In this document: positions 63,966-64,000 of the stretch, piece by piece | Position numbering within the stretch: the stretch's first letter is position 1 | Layout of the letters: each line of letters begins with the position of its first letter | Assembly: GCA_944324945.1 (NCBI GenBank) | Contig: CALUYE010000004.1 | Coordinates: forward strand, 1 to 64,000 | Length of the DNA: 64,000 bases | Source of the DNA: Candidatus Gastranaerophilales bacterium | Lineage (GTDB): Bacteria > Cyanobacteriota > Vampirovibrionia > Gastranaerophilales > Gastranaerophilaceae | Reading direction: 5' to 3' | Made by a program: the position numbers and the translations under genes | The notes under the pieces: generated by a model | Databases searched by the model: none | Seen by the model: only the letters and a program-made list of their open reading frames with translations | Told to the model about the DNA's origin: nothing

Positions 63966-64000
63966 ATAAAATTAATATGATTGTTGATAATGTGGTAAAA
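63962..64000 (+). CDS. Start of a further gene, cut by the window edge
   Basis: The ATG at 63962 overlaps the PadR stop and opens MNKINMIVDNVVK. Only 13 codons are visible; the product cannot be told. By position it is probably co-transcribed with the PadR gene. Confidence 0.4.
   Translation, partial: MNKINMIVDNVVK

Overview
This is a chromosomal segment of an AT-rich, Gram-negative-type bacterium. It carries lipid A genes (lpxD, lpxC, fabZ, lpxA), a Kdo transferase (waaA) and a heptose-phosphate adenylyltransferase, so an LPS outer membrane is implied. A Rossmann protein at 12311-12874 closely resembles the 'DNA recombination-mediator protein A' family that is widespread in cyanobacteria. 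Several unrecognised proteins share a short N-terminal motif that I associate, from memory, with gut Melainabacteria. My best placement is the non-photosynthetic cyanobacterial sister lineage (Vampirovibrionia/Melainabacteria, perhaps Gastranaerophilales). This is an inference from gene content; no rRNA lies in the window.

Layout. Positions 1-250 hold a GC-richer tandem repeat of about 111 bp that runs off the left edge. 307-1844: YhaM-like exonuclease and a secreted protein. 1903-5033 (minus): rpmF-plsX-fabD-fabG, without fabH. 5153-8443: a small winged-helix protein, leuD-leuB and a FliI-type ATPase. 8445-14013: lineage-specific secreted proteins around pcrA and the DprA-like gene. 14181-19349: yebC, a PiT-like membrane protein, a CHASE2-GGDEF cyclase and an LCP protein. 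19453-24208: TPR protein, RNase H-fold-like protein, waaA, cysS, rsmI. 24210-29444: PBP1A, a divergent AmmeMemoRadiSam pair and an exported flavodoxin. 29594-33333: three lineage-specific proteins. 33492-36841: Fic protein, tRNA-Asp, rpmA-rplU with a strong promoter and structured leader, a pseudopilin and an XRE regulator.

36842-47806: pdxJ, a 1.2-kaa zinc-ribbon/cyclase-like/AAA/TPR protein, a PlsC-type acyltransferase, a ROK kinase, mfd and a PpiC-type foldase. 47846-54962: hldE C-terminal-type enzyme, lpxD-lpxC-fabZ-lpxA, M29 aminopeptidase, polyprenyl synthase, and signal peptidase I with an unusual SecF-like N-terminal half. 55037-61232: smc-scpA-scpB followed 2 bp later by a shrunken ribonucleotide-reductase-like protein that has lost key catalytic residues. 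61229-64000: yqeK-nadD, two unknown genes, a PadR regulator and the start of another gene.

The most unusual items are the degenerate RNR-like protein in the condensin operon, the SecF-like/signal peptidase fusion, the Memo-AMMECR1 fusion facing its radical SAM partner, and a recurring promoter geometry (-10 hexamer 6-8 nt before the start codon, no Shine-Dalgarno) that suggests leaderless transcripts. No phage, insertion sequence or CRISPR array was seen.
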